From contig CBDDOO010000002.1 in NCBI GenBank assembly GCA_965231905.1, positions 248,001-312,000 of the forward strand: a DNA stretch of 64,000 bases, in the 5' to 3' direction. This stretch comes from G963663315 sp965231905. GTDB taxonomy: Bacteria > Pseudomonadota > Gammaproteobacteria > Arenicellales > Poriferihabitantaceae. Positions 26,820 through 36,617 of the stretch are shown piece by piece (positions within the stretch are counted from its first letter, which is position 1; every line of letters begins with the position of its first letter). The notes below the pieces were generated by a model. That model was not told the DNA's origin and ran no database searches. It was given only the letters and a program-made list of their open reading frames with translations. Made by a program: the position numbers and the translations under genes.

Positions 26820-28829
26820 ATGGCCTATCAACTCGGGATTGATACCGGAGGCACCTATACGGATGCGGTGATCGTGGATGAGAATCAGGCTGTACTGGCA
26901 AGAAACAAAAGCCTGACGACCAGTTTTGATCTGACCATCGGTATTGGCAATGCGATTTCAAATTTGCCTCCATCGTCTATTGCGGAGGTCAATCTCGTTG
27001 CGCTTTCCACCACTTTATCCACGAACTCAGTCGTTGAGGGGCGGGGGGCGCCGGTTGGAGTTTTGTTGCCGGGCTATAATCAGGCCCAGGTGGATAAAAG
27101 CGGGCTGACAGAGATAGTCGACCGGGATCTGATTTCCCTGATTGACGGCGGTCATGACGCGATCGGTGAGGAGTTGAAACCGCTGGATATCGACTTCGCC
27201 AGGAACAGGATTGTGGGACAAAATGACCGGGTTTCCGCGTTCGCGATATCCGGTATGTTCGGGACTCGCAACCCCACTCATGAAAAACAGCTTCGTGACC
27301 TGGTTCATGAACTGACCGACAAACCCGCTGCCTGCGGACATGAACTGGCTTCAAATCTGGGCGCCCCGAGGCGTGCGCTGACTGCTGCCCTCAATGCCCG
27401 GATGATCCTGTACATTCAATTGTTGATTGATTCAGTGGAAACCATACTGAACGAAAAAGGAATCGAAGCGCCGTTGATGATCGTGAAAGGGGATGGCTCG
27501 CTGGTCAACGCGCGTACCGCCCGCTTGCAGCCGGTTGCCACTGTCCTTTCCGGGCCTGCGGCCAGTGTGATCGGAGCCTGTGCCCTGAGTGGGCAGAAAA
27601 ATGCCATCGTTGTCGATATGGGTGGAACCACTACCGATATAGCCATTGTCACCGATGGCCAACCGGAGCTGTGTGAAGATGGCGCCAGGATCGGCGCCTG
27701 GCAGCCGATGGTTGAGGCGATCCGGGTGTTTTCGATTGGCCTGGGCGGAGATAGCGAACTCGGGTTCAAATCCGGACTGAATATCTCTGAACGGAGGGTG
27801 GTCCCGATGAGTTTGCTGGCGTACCAGTTCCCGAATGTAATGTCAGCCATTGAACGGCAGGCAAATGGTTCACCGAGCCCGAGAAACAATAAATTCGCTC
27901 TGCCGCTGCAAAAAAACGAAGCGCTGCTGCGACAGTTGAATGAAATCGAGCGGCAAACCTGGGAGAGGTTGCAGCAAGGGCCGATAGAACTCGAAATGCT
28001 GGCCGACAGTAATCGGGGAATGCTCCGGGCGATTGCCAGAATGGAACGGTTGGGGCTGGTGATTTACAGTGGATTTACCCCGTCAGACGCAACCCATGTG
28101 CTTGGCATGAGCGATCACTGGAATAGTCAGGCAGCCCGGCTTGGGGCCAGAATATGGGCCAGACAGATGCGCCACCTGTATGGATATGGCAACTGGCCCG
28201 ATGGTGACGCGGTATCGCCCTGTCAGGAAGTGTTCCATCTGGTGACCCGCAAAATTAGCCAGAAGCTGATTGAGGCGGGTCTCAACCAGCATGGCAAACT
28301 GGCGGATTCGCAATCGCAAAATCTGACCCGGCTGCTGGCCGATATCGTACTTGGGCAGGGCCGCTCCAAAGAAGTGAATCCATTGTTCAAACTTGAATTT
28401 TCAGATGATTATCCGATTGTCGCCGTGGGCGGGCCGGCAGCGGATTATTTCCCGGATGTGGCGAAAAAACTCAAGGTTTCCCTGAATTTACCCGAAAATG
28501 CCGAGACGGCGAATGCCATTGGCGCAGTGCTCGGCGCTGTCGTGCAGGTGGCTCATGTGACCGTGGCCCAGCCTCAATTTGGTGTGTTTTACCTGTTCCA
28601 CAAGGGGCAGCCAGTCCGGTTCGAGAATCTCGAACCGGCTATCGAGGAAGCCACCAGAATCGCCAGACAGGAAGCATCCTCAATGGCCATAGCAGCCGGG
28701 GCGACCTCGGTCGAAACCAGAATCCGGCAGGACGCGAATCATATCCGGCATGACATTGACGGCGAACTGTTCGTCAGCGCCCGGATCACAGCCATCGCGT
28801 CCGGGCGCCCGAACTGCCTGATGCAGTGA
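26820..28829 (+). CDS. Hydantoinase/oxoprolinase family protein (HyuA-like)
   Basis: This 669-residue ASKHA-fold protein has N-terminal GIDTGGTYTDAV at residues 6–17 and the second phosphate motif VDMGGTTTDIAIV near residue 265. HyuA-type proteins hydrolyse cyclic amides such as hydantoins or 5-oxoproline using ATP, usually with a HyuB partner. No HyuB is encoded nearby, so the substrate is unknown. It stands alone between fccB and a glutaredoxin-like gene on the same strand. Confidence 0.85.
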   Translation: MAYQLGIDTGGTYTDAVIVDENQAVLARNKSLTTSFDLTIGIGNAISNLPPSSIAEVNLVALSTTLSTNSVVEGRGAPVGVLLPGYNQAQVDKSGLTEIVDRDLISLIDGGHDAIGEELKPLDIDFARNRIVGQNDRVSAFAISGMFGTRNPTHEKQLRDLVHELTDKPAACGHELASNLGAPRRALTAALNARMILYIQLLIDSVETILNEKGIEAPLMIVKGDGSLVNARTARLQPVATVLSGPAASVIGACALSGQKNAIVVDMGGTTTDIAIVTDGQPELCEDGARIGAWQPMVEAIRVFSIGLGGDSELGFKSGLNISERRVVPMSLLAYQFPNVMSAIERQANGSPSPRNNKFALPLQKNEALLRQLNEIERQTWERLQQGPIELEMLADSNRGMLRAIARMERLGLVIYSGFTPSDATHVLGMSDHWNSQAARLGARIWARQMRHLYGYGNWPDGDAVSPCQEVFHLVTRKISQKLIEAGLNQHGKLADSQSQNLTRLLADIVLGQGRSKEVNPLFKLEFSDDYPIVAVGGPAADYFPDVAKKLKVSLNLPENAETANAIGAVLGAVVQVAHVTVAQPQFGVFYLFHKGQPVRFENLEPAIEEATRIARQEASSMAIAAGATSVETRIRQDANHIRHDIDGELFVSARITAIASGRPNCLMQ

Positions 28830-28890
28830 TTTATGGTGTGAATCAGGTATACTCATATTGTATATCCTGCAAACAATCGGAGTTTCATCC

Positions 28891-29505
28891 ATGAACAAAC
28901 CGGTCAATATAACCGTGTTCCGCTGGGCGGGCGCTTGGGGGCCATTCAAGGTCAATATTCCCTGCGGGGAATGTTCGCTGACCAAGGACATTATTCAGGA
29001 CTGTATTGATTCCGATTTGAGCGAGATCAATGTCGCGCTTGAAATGCGCGACTGGCTCAGTGAATGGTGGAAACCCCTGCCCAAAGGCGGCTGGCATGCC
29101 CCGATTGTACTGGTTGATGGCAAGCTGGTTTCCCAGGGCGCGGCGCTCAACCGGGGAGTGTTGACCCAGGCTGTGATCGAAAAAGCCGCCGCCGGGACGA
29201 AGATGCAGGGCAATCATATCTTCGGCAAGGCCACCTGCCCTCATTGTGTTCGCGCCAAGGAATACCTGGAACAGGCGCAGCTTGAATATGAGTACCACGA
29301 TGTCGTCAAGGACCCCCGCTCACTGTATGAAATGCTGGCGAGGGTGAAACCGATCATCGGCCCCAAAACTCCGGTTACCGTGCCGCAAATATGGATTGAC
29401 GGCCGGTACACAGGAGGCGCCAGTGAATTGAAACAAATTCTGAACCTGCCCGAAATCGAGCCGAATCCGGACCGCGGGCAATGTTCGCTTTCCCCTGATC
29501 GCTGA
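28891..29505 (+). CDS. Two-domain thioredoxin-fold protein with C-terminal glutaredoxin domain
   Basis: This 204-residue protein carries two Cys pairs. CGEC is at 25–28 in a thioredoxin-like N-terminal part. A typical glutaredoxin active site CPHC is at 116–119, with the cis-proline segment TVPQIWIDG (Pro165). The tandem layout suggests an internal dithiol relay. There is no signal peptide, so it is cytoplasmic. The frame is open upstream of 28891, but the ATG there starts the fold naturally. It faces ddl tail to tail. The client is not known. Confidence 0.8.
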   Translation: MNKPVNITVFRWAGAWGPFKVNIPCGECSLTKDIIQDCIDSDLSEINVALEMRDWLSEWWKPLPKGGWHAPIVLVDGKLVSQGAALNRGVLTQAVIEKAAAGTKMQGNHIFGKATCPHCVRAKEYLEQAQLEYEYHDVVKDPRSLYEMLARVKPIIGPKTPVTVPQIWIDGRYTGGASELKQILNLPEIEPNPDRGQCSLSPDR

Positions 29506-29522
29506 CCTGCGAACAGGAACCC

Positions 29523-29559
29523 CCGGTGATCAAGTCTGAAAATGATCAGATCCGGTTTT
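29523..29559. terminator. Bidirectional terminator between glutaredoxin-like gene and ddl
   Basis: CCGGTGATCA (29523–29532) and TGATCA-GA-TCCGG (29543–29555) form a stem around a 10-base loop, followed by TTTT on the plus strand. It sits between convergent stops, so it can serve both genes. Confidence 0.6.
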
Positions 29560-30695
29560 CAGGTCAATGTGCGTTTTAATGATCGTTTTGACTCGAAATG
29601 CGCGATGGCGAGTTCGATCAGCTGGTCAATCAAATCTTCATAAGCGATGCCGGAGGCGGCCCATAACTTCGGATACATACTGATTGGGGTGAATCCCGGC
29701 ATGGTGTTGATTTCGTTCAGTATAATCGCATTCGAGTTCTTGTCGACCAGGAAATCCACCCGCGCCAGTCCGCGTCCATCAATTGCCCTGAAAGCCTGGA
29801 TCGAAAGCGATTGAACCCTGCGGGTTGTTTCATCATCCAATGGCGCCGGAATAACCAGTCGGCTTTTGTCGTCGATATACTTGGTATGATAATCATAGAA
29901 CTCCGCCCCCGGAATGATCTCACCCAAAATGGATGTATGCGGGTTTTCGTTGCCAAGCACGGCGCATTCGATTTCCCGGCAGTTCTCCATGGATTTCTCG
30001 ATCACGATCTTGTTGTCGAATTGAAATGCCAGATTGGCGGCATCTATCAATCCCTGACGATCACCGGCCTTGCTGATTCCTACGCTTGAGCCCATGTTGG
30101 CTGGTTTCACAAACATCGGATATTCCAGTTTTTGCTCGCTTGAAACAATAATCCGGTTTTGGTCCCGCTGCCATTCAACCGCCTCCGCAATCCTGTACGG
30201 CGCCTGGGGAATGCCGCTGGCGGCGAATACCATTTTCGCCAGGATCTTGTCCATGGCCAGAGCGGAAGCGGCGACGCCGCACCCCACATAAGGCAGCCCG
30301 GCCGTTTCCAGCACGCCCTGCATGATCCCGTCTTCACCAAAAGGGCCGTGCAGAACCGGGAAAACCACATCCAGCACGGGCGGACGGGCGGTAGCATGGG
30401 ACTGCATTATCGAACCGGTTTGCGCGACCAGATTACCGCTATTGTGCAGTTCCAGTGATACTGCGGTGTCGGGATGGTTCTGACCCTGCCGCAGTCGAGT
30501 GACAGACCCCGACGAAGTCAGGGTCTCGACATCATTGCCCAGATGCCAGTAGCCGGATTTGTCAATACCGATCAGGTGGACATGATATTTGTCCCGGTTG
30601 ACAGCTTGCTGGATTGATCTCGCAGACGTGACCGAGACTTCGTGTTCACAGGATTGCCCGCCGAACAGGATGCCGAGGTTAATTTTTTCCTTCAT
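29559..30695 (-). CDS. ddl: D-alanine–D-alanine ligase
   Basis: This 378-residue ATP-grasp ligase makes the D-Ala-D-Ala dipeptide for peptidoglycan. Recognisable segments are GILFGGQSCEHEVSVTSA at the N-terminus, VLHGPFGEDGIMQG, FVKPANMGSSVGISK (ATP-grasp) and LNEINTMPGFT (metal ligands) near the end. The length fits the longer DdlA type. Its ATG shares one base with the nuoN stop, so it is translated as the distal gene of the nuo operon, an unusual position for ddl. Confidence 0.95.
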   Translation of the reverse strand: MKEKINLGILFGGQSCEHEVSVTSARSIQQAVNRDKYHVHLIGIDKSGYWHLGNDVETLTSSGSVTRLRQGQNHPDTAVSLELHNSGNLVAQTGSIMQSHATARPPVLDVVFPVLHGPFGEDGIMQGVLETAGLPYVGCGVAASALAMDKILAKMVFAASGIPQAPYRIAEAVEWQRDQNRIIVSSEQKLEYPMFVKPANMGSSVGISKAGDRQGLIDAANLAFQFDNKIVIEKSMENCREIECAVLGNENPHTSILGEIIPGAEFYDYHTKYIDDKSRLVIPAPLDDETTRRVQSLSIQAFRAIDGRGLARVDFLVDKNSNAIILNEINTMPGFTPISMYPKLWAASGIAYEDLIDQLIELAIAHFESKRSLKRTLT

Positions 30696-32146
30696 CAGTG
30701 GATGAATTGAAGGACAACCTGATTACACAGTGAAATGAGTGATCCAATCCAGGGCAATATGGCGACGATGATGATGACATTGAATGCCAATACTGCCTGA
30801 CTGTCCTTTATCCGGGGTATTACCCGGTCAGACTGCGGCGGGTCAAAATAAACCAGTTTGATAATTCTCAGATAATACCAGGCTCCAATCACGGCCAGTA
30901 CCACCGCAACGATGGCGACCCAGACCAGGTCGGCATTGACCAATGCCTGTATGACCGACAGTTTTGCGAAGAAACCGGCAGCAGGCGGCACGCCGGCCAT
31001 TGAAAACATCAGGATCAGAATGAACAGCGCCAGCGCCGGGCTTCTCTTGCTCAACCCTTTCAGGTCATTCAACTGGTCAGATTCGAAGTCTTTGTCCGAC
31101 AGAACCAGAATCAGTCCAAAAGCCGCACAGCTCATGGTGGCGTAAACAAGAACGTAAAACAGGGATGCCCCATATCCCGCGTCTGTCCCACTCAGGATGC
31201 CCAACAGGAAAAAACCCATGTGCGAGATCGTGGAATAAGCCAGCATTCTTTTCAGATTGTCCTGGGCGATCGCGATAATGTTACCGATCATGATGGACAG
31301 TAAAGCCAGGATGATCAGCATCTGTTGCCACATTCCCTGAAGATCTTCCAGCCCTCCCACCAGCAATCTCACTGTGATTGCAAAGGCGGCAATCTTGGGG
31401 GCCGCGCCAATGAATGCGGTGGTTGAAGTCGGAGAACCATGATAGACATCCGGAACCCACATATGAAAGGGTACGGCTCCAAGTTTGAAGCCAAGAGCAA
31501 CCACTATGAATACGGTGGCAAGGATCAGCGCCAGATTATTCGGTTGCACGTCGGTCACTGCGGCGTTCAATTCAGGCAAACCCAGGGCGCCGGTCAAGCC
31601 ATATAGCAAAGACATGCCATACAGCAGGATACTGGATGCCAACGCACCCAGCACGAAGTATTTCATGGCCGATTCAACGGCCAGAGCGTCATCCCGATAA
31701 AAGGCAATCATCGAGTAAAGACACAGCGACATCAGTTCCAGGCCAAGATACAGCGTCAGCAAGTGATTCGCCGAAGCCATTACCATCATCCCGCAAACTG
31801 AAAAAAGTCCAAGCACGTAATATTCATTCTGGAAAATACCGCGATGCCGGTTATATTGCCGACTGTAAACAAAAATAGCGGCAGACAGGATACAGATTGC
31901 GACCTTGAGCAGATCCGACATCGGGTCATCGACAAACAGTCCGTTGAATGCAGTGGCTGACCGGGTTGAGAAATCTCCGATGATCAGGGCAGCGGCCAGT
32001 AACAAGGAAGCGATACTCAAACGGAAACAGATTTCCTGTCCCCTGGCTGGTTTGATAAACAGGCCCAGCATCAGAATAACCGAGGCCATGGATGCGATTA
32101 ACATCTCAGGCAGCGCCAGCGCCGGGTTTAGTGTTTGAAGATTCAT
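30695..32146 (-). CDS. nuoN: NADH-quinone oxidoreductase subunit N
   Basis: This 483-residue antiporter-like membrane subunit of complex I belongs to the proton-pumping arm. Many hydrophobic helices are visible, including the conserved SHLGF-like segment STISHMGFFLLG and the SMAGVPPAAGFFAK segment. The ATG at 32146 (MNLQTLNPALALPEML) is preferred over an upstream in-frame Met at 32170. It is the last nuo gene and is coupled to ddl by a one-base overlap. Confidence 0.96.
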   Translation of the reverse strand: MNLQTLNPALALPEMLIASMASVILMLGLFIKPARGQEICFRLSIASLLLAAALIIGDFSTRSATAFNGLFVDDPMSDLLKVAICILSAAIFVYSRQYNRHRGIFQNEYYVLGLFSVCGMMVMASANHLLTLYLGLELMSLCLYSMIAFYRDDALAVESAMKYFVLGALASSILLYGMSLLYGLTGALGLPELNAAVTDVQPNNLALILATVFIVVALGFKLGAVPFHMWVPDVYHGSPTSTTAFIGAAPKIAAFAITVRLLVGGLEDLQGMWQQMLIILALLSIMIGNIIAIAQDNLKRMLAYSTISHMGFFLLGILSGTDAGYGASLFYVLVYATMSCAAFGLILVLSDKDFESDQLNDLKGLSKRSPALALFILILMFSMAGVPPAAGFFAKLSVIQALVNADLVWVAIVAVVLAVIGAWYYLRIIKLVYFDPPQSDRVIPRIKDSQAVLAFNVIIIVAILPWIGSLISLCNQVVLQFIH

Positions 32147-32189
32147 AATGGCAGGCCAGGGATTTGGCAACAGGCGCCCCGGCGCCAGA

Positions 32190-33683
32190 TTAACGACACT
32201 CTGTCAGGCATTTCGAGACCTCGATGTGTTGTAGCAGATTGTCGATGGATACATGCATCACATCGAGAACGGGATTCGGCCAGACGCCCACTGCCAGCGC
32301 CATCAGCGCAAGAATGCCGAGCATCAGAATTTCCCGACGGTCAATGTCATTCAGCGCAGCGACCTCATCGTTCAGCACTTTTCCGTATACCACCCGTTTT
32401 ACCATCCACAGGGTATAGGCGGCGCCAAACACCAGGGTCAGTGCAGCAAATATGGCGAACCAGGGATTGACCTTGAAAGAGCCGAGGATGACCAGGAATT
32501 CGCCGACGAATCCGGAGGTGCCGGGCAGACCGGCATTGGCCATCGCAAACAATACCATGAATGCGGCAAAAACAGGCATTGGGGTCGCAATGCCCCGATA
32601 ACTGTCAATTCTGCGTGAGTGCAACCGGTCATAAAGTACGCCAACGCACAGGAACAGGGCGCCGGAAATGAATCCATGGGAAATCATTTGCATCATTGCG
32701 CCTTCCACTCCCTGCGAGTTGAAGACGAAAAACCCCAGAGTAACGAAACCCATGTGGGAGATCGACGAATAAGCGATCAGTTTTTTCATATCCTGCTGCA
32801 CCAGCGCGACCAGTGCGATATAAACCACCGCGATCAGAGAGAGTCCGATCATCAGCCATGACAGTTGATGGCTGGCGTCGGGGGCAATCGGCATACTGAA
32901 GCGAATAAATCCATAGCCGCCCATCTTCAACATGATCGCGGCCAGGATGACGGAACCTCCGGTGGGCGCCTCGACATGGGCATCGGGTAACCAGGTATGA
33001 ACCGGAAACATCGGGACCTTGACGGCAAAGGCGGCGAAAAAAGCCAGGAAGATCAATATCTGGGCATCCAGTGACAATGGCAAACGGTGGAAATCGAGAA
33101 TGCTGAAACTTCCGCCGCTGGCATTGTACAACCAGAGCAGGGCCACCAGCATCAGCAGTGAACCCAGCAGGGTATACAGGAAAAATTTGATCGTCGCATA
33201 GATTCGGTTGGGTCCGCCCCAGATTCCGATTATCAGAAACATCGGAATCAGCATGGTCTCCCAGAAGACATAGAATAAAACCGCGTCCAGCGCAGAAAAC
33301 ACGCCGATCATGACGCCTTCCATAATCAGGAATGCAGCCATGTATTGCGCGACCCGCTGTTGAATGACCCGCCAGCCCGCGATCACGACCACCACGGTCA
33401 ACAGTGTAGTCAACAGGATCAGCGGCATCGAAATGCCATCTATCCCGATTGAGTAGAAAATGTTGAATGGTTCTATCCACCGGTAATGCTCGACGAACTG
33501 CATCCGGGCAGTGGTCGGGTCGAACCCGGTATACAGGGGAATGCTGAGCAGAAATATCACAATCGAAAATCCGAGGGCGAGCTTGCGCGCGGTCTCGGCG
33601 CGCCGGTCATCCCCGGTCGCCAGCACCAGTGCGCCGGCAAGGACGGGAAGCCAGATCAGTACGCTGAGCAGATTATTTTCCAT
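32190..33683 (-). CDS. nuoM: NADH-quinone oxidoreductase subunit M
   Basis: This 497-residue antiporter-like complex I subunit has the family segments PMFLIIGIWGG, SSISHMGFVTLG and MANAGLPGTSGFVGEF. It pumps protons in the membrane arm. It lies 42 bases after nuoL and 43 bases before nuoN. Confidence 0.97.
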   Translation of the reverse strand: MENNLLSVLIWLPVLAGALVLATGDDRRAETARKLALGFSIVIFLLSIPLYTGFDPTTARMQFVEHYRWIEPFNIFYSIGIDGISMPLILLTTLLTVVVVIAGWRVIQQRVAQYMAAFLIMEGVMIGVFSALDAVLFYVFWETMLIPMFLIIGIWGGPNRIYATIKFFLYTLLGSLLMLVALLWLYNASGGSFSILDFHRLPLSLDAQILIFLAFFAAFAVKVPMFPVHTWLPDAHVEAPTGGSVILAAIMLKMGGYGFIRFSMPIAPDASHQLSWLMIGLSLIAVVYIALVALVQQDMKKLIAYSSISHMGFVTLGFFVFNSQGVEGAMMQMISHGFISGALFLCVGVLYDRLHSRRIDSYRGIATPMPVFAAFMVLFAMANAGLPGTSGFVGEFLVILGSFKVNPWFAIFAALTLVFGAAYTLWMVKRVVYGKVLNDEVAALNDIDRREILMLGILALMALAVGVWPNPVLDVMHVSIDNLLQHIEVSKCLTECR

Positions 33684-33725
33684 TCGGGACCCTGCTATCC
33701 GGTGTCATAAGCCTTTTTGTCATTG

Positions 33726-35687
33726 TCAAAACCAGATAAACAGCGTGATCAGGCTGAATAATCCGATAATCATCACGAAGGCATAGTGATAGGTATAACC
33801 GGTCTGGATTTTTCTCAAGACGACTGAAATGGCAGCTATAGTGTGGGCGGTTCCATTCACCAGCGCCCCGTCAATCAATCCCGCATCGACATTTTTGTAC
33901 AGCAGTTTTCCTGACCACACCGAACCCCTTGCGAACAGGGTCTGATAGAGCTCGTCAAAGCCGTACTTGTTCTGCAATATACGGTAGACCGGCCCCGCGG
34001 CTTTTGCGAGAATCGCGGGCATTGCGGGATTACGGCAATAACAATACCAGGCGCCGGCAATTCCACCGACTGCCAGCCAGAAAGGAGGAGTCAGCATACC
34101 ATGCAAAACAGCGCTGAATATCAGAGCGCTCCCGGTTTTGTCGGTATAGGCGCTGGCAATTTCCCGCGTGACGTCATGGTTGGCGAGGATGAACAGGGAG
34201 TCGCCAAAGTGTTCCCCGCTGATCACCGGGCCGAAGAAAACCAGGCCGGCCAGGATCGAAGGAATGGCCAGCGCAACCAGGGGCAGCGTCACCACTGAAG
34301 GTGATTCATGCAGATTCAATCGGGTATGTTCGTCTGAGCGGTTTCTGCCATGAAAAGTCATGAACAATAATCTGAAAGAATAAAACGCAGTGATGAATAC
34401 ACCGGCCAGCACTGCGATATAGGCAAATTGCGCCCCCGCGGTGTGGCTGTGGCGCACCGCTTCGATGATCGCGTCCTTGGAGAAAAAACCGGCGAACGGA
34501 GGGATTCCGGCCAGCGCCAGCGAGCCGATCAGACAGGTCAGATAAGTGATCGGCATGATTGCCTTCAATCCTCCCATTTTTCTCATGTCCTGCTCGTGGT
34601 GCATGGCGATAATGACCGAGCCGGCGGCGAGAAACAGCAGCGCCTTGAAGAACGCATGAGTACCCAGATGAAAGATTGCGATCTCGTAAGCCGACACTCC
34701 CAGCGCCACCGTCATATAACCGAGTTGCGACAGGGTCGAATATGCGACCACTCTTTTGATGTCATTCTGGACCAGACCGACCAGGGCCATGAGGATTGCG
34801 GTGGTGGCGCCGACGATCAATACCACCGACAATGCGGTCTCGCTCAGTTCGAACAAGGGTGACATGCGGGCCACCATGAAAATCCCCGCCGTTACCATGG
34901 TCGCCGCGTGAATCAATGCCGAGATCGGGGTCGGACCTTCCATGGAATCCGGTAGCCAGACATGCAGGGGCACCTGCGCGGATTTGCCCATGGCGCCGAC
35001 AAACAACAGGATACAAATCACTGTGATCCACTTCCAGTCACCAAAGGGCGAGGTCACGATGGCGTCCCCGAACGCTTCGGCGCTGCCGAATACGGTGGCA
35101 TAATCCAGCGAGCCAAAAACAGCCAGAATCGCGGCGATTCCCAATAAAAACCCGAAGTCACCGACGCGATTCACCAGAAACGCCTTCATATTGGCGAAGA
35201 TCGCGGTGTCCCGATCAAACCAGAAACCGATCAACAGATAAGACATCAGACCGACCGCCTCCCAGCCGAAAAACAACTGCAGAAAGTTGTTCGACATGAC
35301 CAGCATCAGCATGGAGAAGGTAAACAGCGAGATGTAACAGAAAAATCGCTGATAGCCCGGGTCCCCTGCCATATAACCAATGGTATAAATATGAACCATC
35401 AGCGAAACAAAGGTGACAATCACCATCATCGTCGAACTCAACTGATCAATCAGGAACCCGATCTCAAAAGGAATGCCGCCACTGATTGCCCAGATATACA
35501 CTGTCTGGTTGGTGATAGCGCCGCTTCGAACGTCGGCATAGACCCACACCGACAATGCAAAGGCGATGGCTACCCCGGCAATGGTGATGGAATGTGAGCC
35601 TCGACGCCCGATGGATTTGCCAAACAGCCCGGTCACGATCGAGGCGGCCAGACAGATCAGGGGAATGGCAAGGTAGATATTCTTCAT
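33726..35687 (-). CDS. nuoL: NADH-quinone oxidoreductase subunit L
   Basis: This 653-residue antiporter-like subunit carries the long C-terminal lateral helix of complex I. Motifs include FFGWEAVGLMSYLLIGFW, HVWLPDSMEGPTPISALIHAATMV and STLSQLGYM. The length fits the family. Its ATG overlaps the nuoK stop by 4 bases. Confidence 0.97.
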   Translation of the reverse strand: MKNIYLAIPLICLAASIVTGLFGKSIGRRGSHSITIAGVAIAFALSVWVYADVRSGAITNQTVYIWAISGGIPFEIGFLIDQLSSTMMVIVTFVSLMVHIYTIGYMAGDPGYQRFFCYISLFTFSMLMLVMSNNFLQLFFGWEAVGLMSYLLIGFWFDRDTAIFANMKAFLVNRVGDFGFLLGIAAILAVFGSLDYATVFGSAEAFGDAIVTSPFGDWKWITVICILLFVGAMGKSAQVPLHVWLPDSMEGPTPISALIHAATMVTAGIFMVARMSPLFELSETALSVVLIVGATTAILMALVGLVQNDIKRVVAYSTLSQLGYMTVALGVSAYEIAIFHLGTHAFFKALLFLAAGSVIIAMHHEQDMRKMGGLKAIMPITYLTCLIGSLALAGIPPFAGFFSKDAIIEAVRHSHTAGAQFAYIAVLAGVFITAFYSFRLLFMTFHGRNRSDEHTRLNLHESPSVVTLPLVALAIPSILAGLVFFGPVISGEHFGDSLFILANHDVTREIASAYTDKTGSALIFSAVLHGMLTPPFWLAVGGIAGAWYCYCRNPAMPAILAKAAGPVYRILQNKYGFDELYQTLFARGSVWSGKLLYKNVDAGLIDGALVNGTAHTIAAISVVLRKIQTGYTYHYAFVMIIGLFSLITLFIWF

Positions 35688-35989
35688 CCCTTTAACGTGT
35701 CCAGTTCTTCAACATTGATGGTTTGTCTGCTCCTGAACAATACGATCAGGATTGCAAGCCCGATTGCGGCCTCGGCCGCGGCCACGGTCAGGATGAAGAA
35801 CACGAACACCTGACCCGCAATATCATTCAGATAGTATGAGAAGGCCACGAAATTCAGATTGACCGCAAGCAGCAACAGTTCGATCGCCATCAACAGGATC
35901 ACGACGTTCTTGCGATTCAGAAATATTCCGACGACGCTGATGGCAAACAGGATCGCTCCTAAAATGAGGTAATGGGAGAGTGGAATCAT
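35684..35989 (-). CDS. nuoK: NADH-quinone oxidoreductase subunit K
   Basis: This 101-residue membrane subunit has three hydrophobic helices and the conserved acidic residues in the middle helices (MAIELLLLAVNLNFVAFS, VAAAEAAIGLAILV). These take part in the proton path of complex I. It overlaps both nuoJ and nuoL by 4 bases. Confidence 0.97.
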   Translation of the reverse strand: MIPLSHYLILGAILFAISVVGIFLNRKNVVILLMAIELLLLAVNLNFVAFSYYLNDIAGQVFVFFILTVAAAEAAIGLAILIVLFRSRQTINVEELDTLKG

Positions 35990-36609
35990 GGCCCGTCCCG
36001 GTCAGTGGAGGAGGGGATCTCCGGTTTCATTTTCACGATTCGCAGCCGGTCTTCACGTTTCACCAGAACCTGCTCTCCGGGGTTGATATATTTTGTTTCC
36101 GGACGTCTTCTCATGGTCAGGGCAATTGCCGCAATGATCGCGACCAGCAGAATCAGCGCGGCGATTTCGAACGCGAAAACATAATGGGTATACAACTGTC
36201 CACCCAGTTCCTTCGAGTTGCTGTAACCGGCGCCGGGGTCGGCTGGCGGGCTGTAATCACCTGCGCCAAAGGAGCCATACAATACCAGAGCCATTTCAAC
36301 CACAAGCAGCGCCGCGATCAGTGAACCGATCGGCAAATAACGAGTGAAGCCCGCGCGCAGTCTGGCGAGGTCGATATCCAGCATCATCACGACGAACAAA
36401 AACAATACCATCACGGCCCCGACATAGACCAGTACCAGGACAATGGCCAGGAATTCGGCCTGCAATGTAATCCAGATACAGGCCGCGCTGAAAAACGCCA
36501 GTACCAGAAACAACGCGGATTTGACCGGATTGCGGATTGTCACCACCATCATGGCCGCAAAGACCAGAATCGCGCCAAATACATAAAAAGCTGTTTGCAG
36601 AAAGGTCAT
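35986..36609 (-). CDS. nuoJ: NADH-quinone oxidoreductase subunit J
   Basis: This 207-residue membrane subunit of complex I has five predicted hydrophobic helices, including VYVGAVMVLFLFVVMML, and an FEIAALILLVAIIAAI helix. A charged tail extends into the cytoplasm. It starts 8 bases after nuoI and overlaps nuoK. Confidence 0.96.
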   Translation of the reverse strand: MTFLQTAFYVFGAILVFAAMMVVTIRNPVKSALFLVLAFFSAACIWITLQAEFLAIVLVLVYVGAVMVLFLFVVMMLDIDLARLRAGFTRYLPIGSLIAALLVVEMALVLYGSFGAGDYSPPADPGAGYSNSKELGGQLYTHYVFAFEIAALILLVAIIAAIALTMRRRPETKYINPGEQVLVKREDRLRIVKMKPEIPSSTDRDGP

Positions 36610-36617
36610 CGTCCGGT

